NCBI GenBank assembly: GCA_963971285.1
Contig: OZ020249.1
Location: 2,542,001-2,606,000 of the forward strand
Reading direction: 5' to 3'
From: Astropecten irregularis
Taxonomy: Eukaryota; Echinodermata; Asteroidea; Paxillosida; Astropectinidae
Length of the DNA stretch: 64,000 bases
Part shown: piece after piece, positions 61,759 to 64,000 of the stretch
Layout of the letters: the number at the start of each line of letters is the position of its first letter
Numbering within the stretch: position 1 is the first letter of the stretch
Notes under the pieces: model-generated
What the model was told of the DNA's origin: nothing
The model's input: only the letters and a program-made list of their open reading frames with translations
The model's database searches: none
Program-made: the position numbers and the translations under genes

Positions 61759-62334
61759 CTGAAATTCAGAAAAAGAAGACAATAGATGTTACCAAATGGA
61801 TTTACTTCAGACTGCTTACAAATCTAGATGTACCATACACCACAATACCTACCAAACAAAAGGACATATTTAATTTCAGCTAAAACAATTTTCTAATAAT
61901 AAAAGTTAAGAGGGCACAGTGTTTCAATTCTGGAAAGAGATTCTGCAAATGTTGAAACACAAGATCTTCTTATTCTAAACTCTATAATGAAGTATTTCTG
62001 GCCATAATTTGTTATTGGATGCCATCCTTCTGTCTATTTATTGTTTTAATTCACAAAACTGTCAGTACATGTAACTCATTGCCTGATGATTTATATTAGA
62101 AGTAGCACTGATATCCTACCCACCATGATGAATGGAATCTGTTTAGGATATGAGATATCATGATGACATCATAGTAGTTAAAAGAATTAGCCCACTTTTT
62201 GTGTTTATGTTCACCTAAGCACCATGCATAATTTAACATTAAAGAAATGTTTCTACCACATTTACATGTACAATATGGGATGGGATGGGACATTTTCTCC
62301 TACTAATATGGGACATTTTCAGTAAAACCACCTA
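61759..62334 (-). other. Upstream NHS intron sequence
   Basis: No further exon was recognised. The sequence is AT-rich. Confidence 0.45.
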
Positions 62335-62775
62335 CATGTACAACAGCAATGCTGCAACCTGGGAACGGTACATGGGGCATCATTCAAAGAGGATACCGCT
62401 TTTTAATTAATACAATCATTAAATAACCATAAGGGAAACTGACTGAAATTAAAGTCATTGAAAAGTGAACAAAGAAAAATTGACTGGAGCGGGATTCGAA
62501 CTGGCGACCTTCTGATTACCGTACAGGCGCTCTACCAACTGAGCTTTCCAGCCCTGTGTTGGTGGTGTCCCAAATAGTGAATTATCTTTGTTCGTTTGGC
62601 AGTCAGAACCCATAACCACGCATACACCGCTGTATCCCAAGGATCATTTTATTGATACATGCAGCAAAGCTGCAACCTGGGAACGGCGTACATGGGGAAT
62701 CACTCAAAGATTGACAATAGGCCCTATAATCATAAAATAACCACAAGGGAAACTGAATGAAATCAAAGTCATGAT
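62335..62775 (-). mobile_element. tRNA-derived SINE, copy 2, with duplicated tail
   Basis: The tRNA-like segment is at 62483-62554 on the - strand, with A box gctcagttgg and B box gttcgaatcc. Its head (gccaaacgaacaaagataatt) lies to the right. The SINE tail appears twice, at about 62345-62460 and again at about 62665-62773, sharing ctgcaacctgggaacgg and aagggaaactga. This looks like a tandem pair in which the second copy kept only its tail. It is not a working tRNA gene. Confidence 0.75.
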
Positions 62776-63024
62776 TATATCCAGAAATGTGTAAAACTAC
62801 GACAGAAAAAAGTTTTGATCTCAGGGTGAGGTCAAAGCTCCTGTGAATAAGACTTGAAAATACCTTGAGCATTTTCACTATTTTTTTTACAGTTTATGAT
62901 GGTATGAATTGAACATTTCACAGGTTATTTTTATTCCAAGACAAATCAAATAAACATCTGTTCTGTCATCTTTTCCAATCCTGTATATTATGCCTTAAAG
63001 TTTTTGTTTAACCGTAACATCAAT

Positions 63025-63600
63025 GTTCTTAATGTGAGCATATAGGATTTGCAAGACCTCAACAAGAAATATAAACAAGTATTGAGTTTGAGACAGAAAA
63101 TTTTATCAACAGTTAAACAGTGTAAACAGTGCAAACAGCTGGTCACCATGGGAAATCTTGGTTCATCAGATGCTGGGTTTTTCAAGGAAATCAAGATTTA
63201 GTGTCTTTTCCAAAGATCGTTCGTCCGAACGATTTTTGAAACAAACATAAAGGACACCCTCACTTGAATTGTTTTAGTTATCCCCTTTCACTCAAGGTAT
63301 GAAGATGGTGCTGGTAGAAACATACTGTTAAAATATTTCCACCTGAATTGCTGTATTTATCCAGAAATTAGTAATACAAAGACTGAAAACAGTTTTGATC
63401 TCGGGGGGTAAGATCAAAACCATTCTTCATGTTAATAAGAAAAATTGAGTCGGGTTTTCACTATTTTCTTGTGACTCAGATGTCCGATTGAGCTCAAATT
63501 TTCACAGATTTGTCATTTCACGTAGGCCTACATGTTTGATCAGACAAAGTGTGAGTGCTGTCCTGTGACCTTTACCAATCATGTATTGTACCTTTAGGAA
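63025..63600. repeat. Dispersed repeat, copy B, interrupted
   Basis: This is the same family as 56715-57112. About 165 bases (63250-63415) are inserted relative to that copy. The inserted piece resembles 17985-18090 (gatggtgctggtagaaacata, tatccagaaattagta), so an older repeat has landed in it or the two copies differ by deletion. Confidence 0.65.
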
Positions 63601-64000
63601 AAGATATTGTTTAAGACTTTCTGGAAAATACTACTGCTATATGGTTGGGCAGCAGGATATGTACAGCTCTAGGAATACAGTTTCAAAGTGATTCATCTTC
63701 CAATTCTACAATTCTAGTAAGTATGTAAATATCCTTCATGTACACACACACGCACGTGTGTAAACACCTGCAATCGTGGACCCCCTATTGTTCCTCTTTT
63801 GTTTGGACTTAAACTTTTTGGCAGCAGCTCCATTGGTTTTGTACATGCTTTCCAATCGTGGACCTTTTTCCAATCGTGGACCCTATTGTCCCTTTTGTTA
63901 TCAGTCCACGGTTTGAATGCCTATACAAACCCACACATACATATCCTGAATGTACACACACACATACATGTACTGTGTATTTTAGTATTAATTGGCCTGA
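63601..64000. other. Window end, no recognisable gene
   Basis: This stretch contains a local duplication of ccaatcgtgga followed by ccccta or ccctatt (63771-63890). No exon was seen. Confidence 0.45.

Noticed and set aside
62483-62554. Functional tRNA gene on the - strand
   Set aside because: Same reasons as the other SINE copy; no acceptor stem pairing.

Overview
The window looks like nuclear DNA of a marine invertebrate animal, plausibly a deuterostome. It is AT-rich outside transposons, peppered with the palindromic word tacatgta, and carries two recognisable animal genes split by long introns full of repeats. I cannot name the species.

Two host genes are visible, in convergent orientation. 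On the + strand are the last two coding exons of MBTPS2 (site-2 protease, the intramembrane metalloprotease that releases SREBP and ATF6), at 18514-18589 and 23217-23439. On the - strand are five coding exons of a Nance-Horan syndrome family gene (NHS/NHSL), between 61758 and 46497. All splice phases agree, and about 1,610 codons are present. The first NHS exon(s), which should encode the WAVE-homology domain, and the upstream MBTPS2 exons, which should carry the HExxH zinc site, were not found.

Mobile DNA dominates the rest. Positions 1-11745 hold a broken CR1-type LINE. Its ORF1 zinc finger is split by a 6-kb DIRS-like fossil, and its ORF2 leader is replaced or expanded by a 1-kb minisatellite encoding Ser-Asp-Ala-Pro. 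Positions 12303-16482 are a TA-flanked inverted-repeat element into which a TTAA-flanked element carrying a 19-bp minisatellite has jumped. Positions 24117-32095 are a probable second DIRS-like fossil; it contains a TA-flanked inverted-repeat element (24797-28809), which in turn contains a Penelope-like element (26499-28576) with a hammerhead-like motif. Many small inverted-repeat elements, two tRNA-derived SINE copies and old dispersed repeats fill the remaining space.

Five long tandem arrays stand out, each with its own unit: 12 bp (7.5-8.5 kb), 19 bp (14.4-15.6 kb), 17/15 bp (20.1-22.8 kb, in an MBTPS2 intron), 31 bp (34.4-36.0 kb) and 76/82 bp (57.8-60.6 kb, in an NHS intron). The long reading frames across them are by-products of stop-free repeat units, not evidence of genes. 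No bacterial-type systems, CRISPR arrays, rRNA genes or functional tRNA genes were seen.
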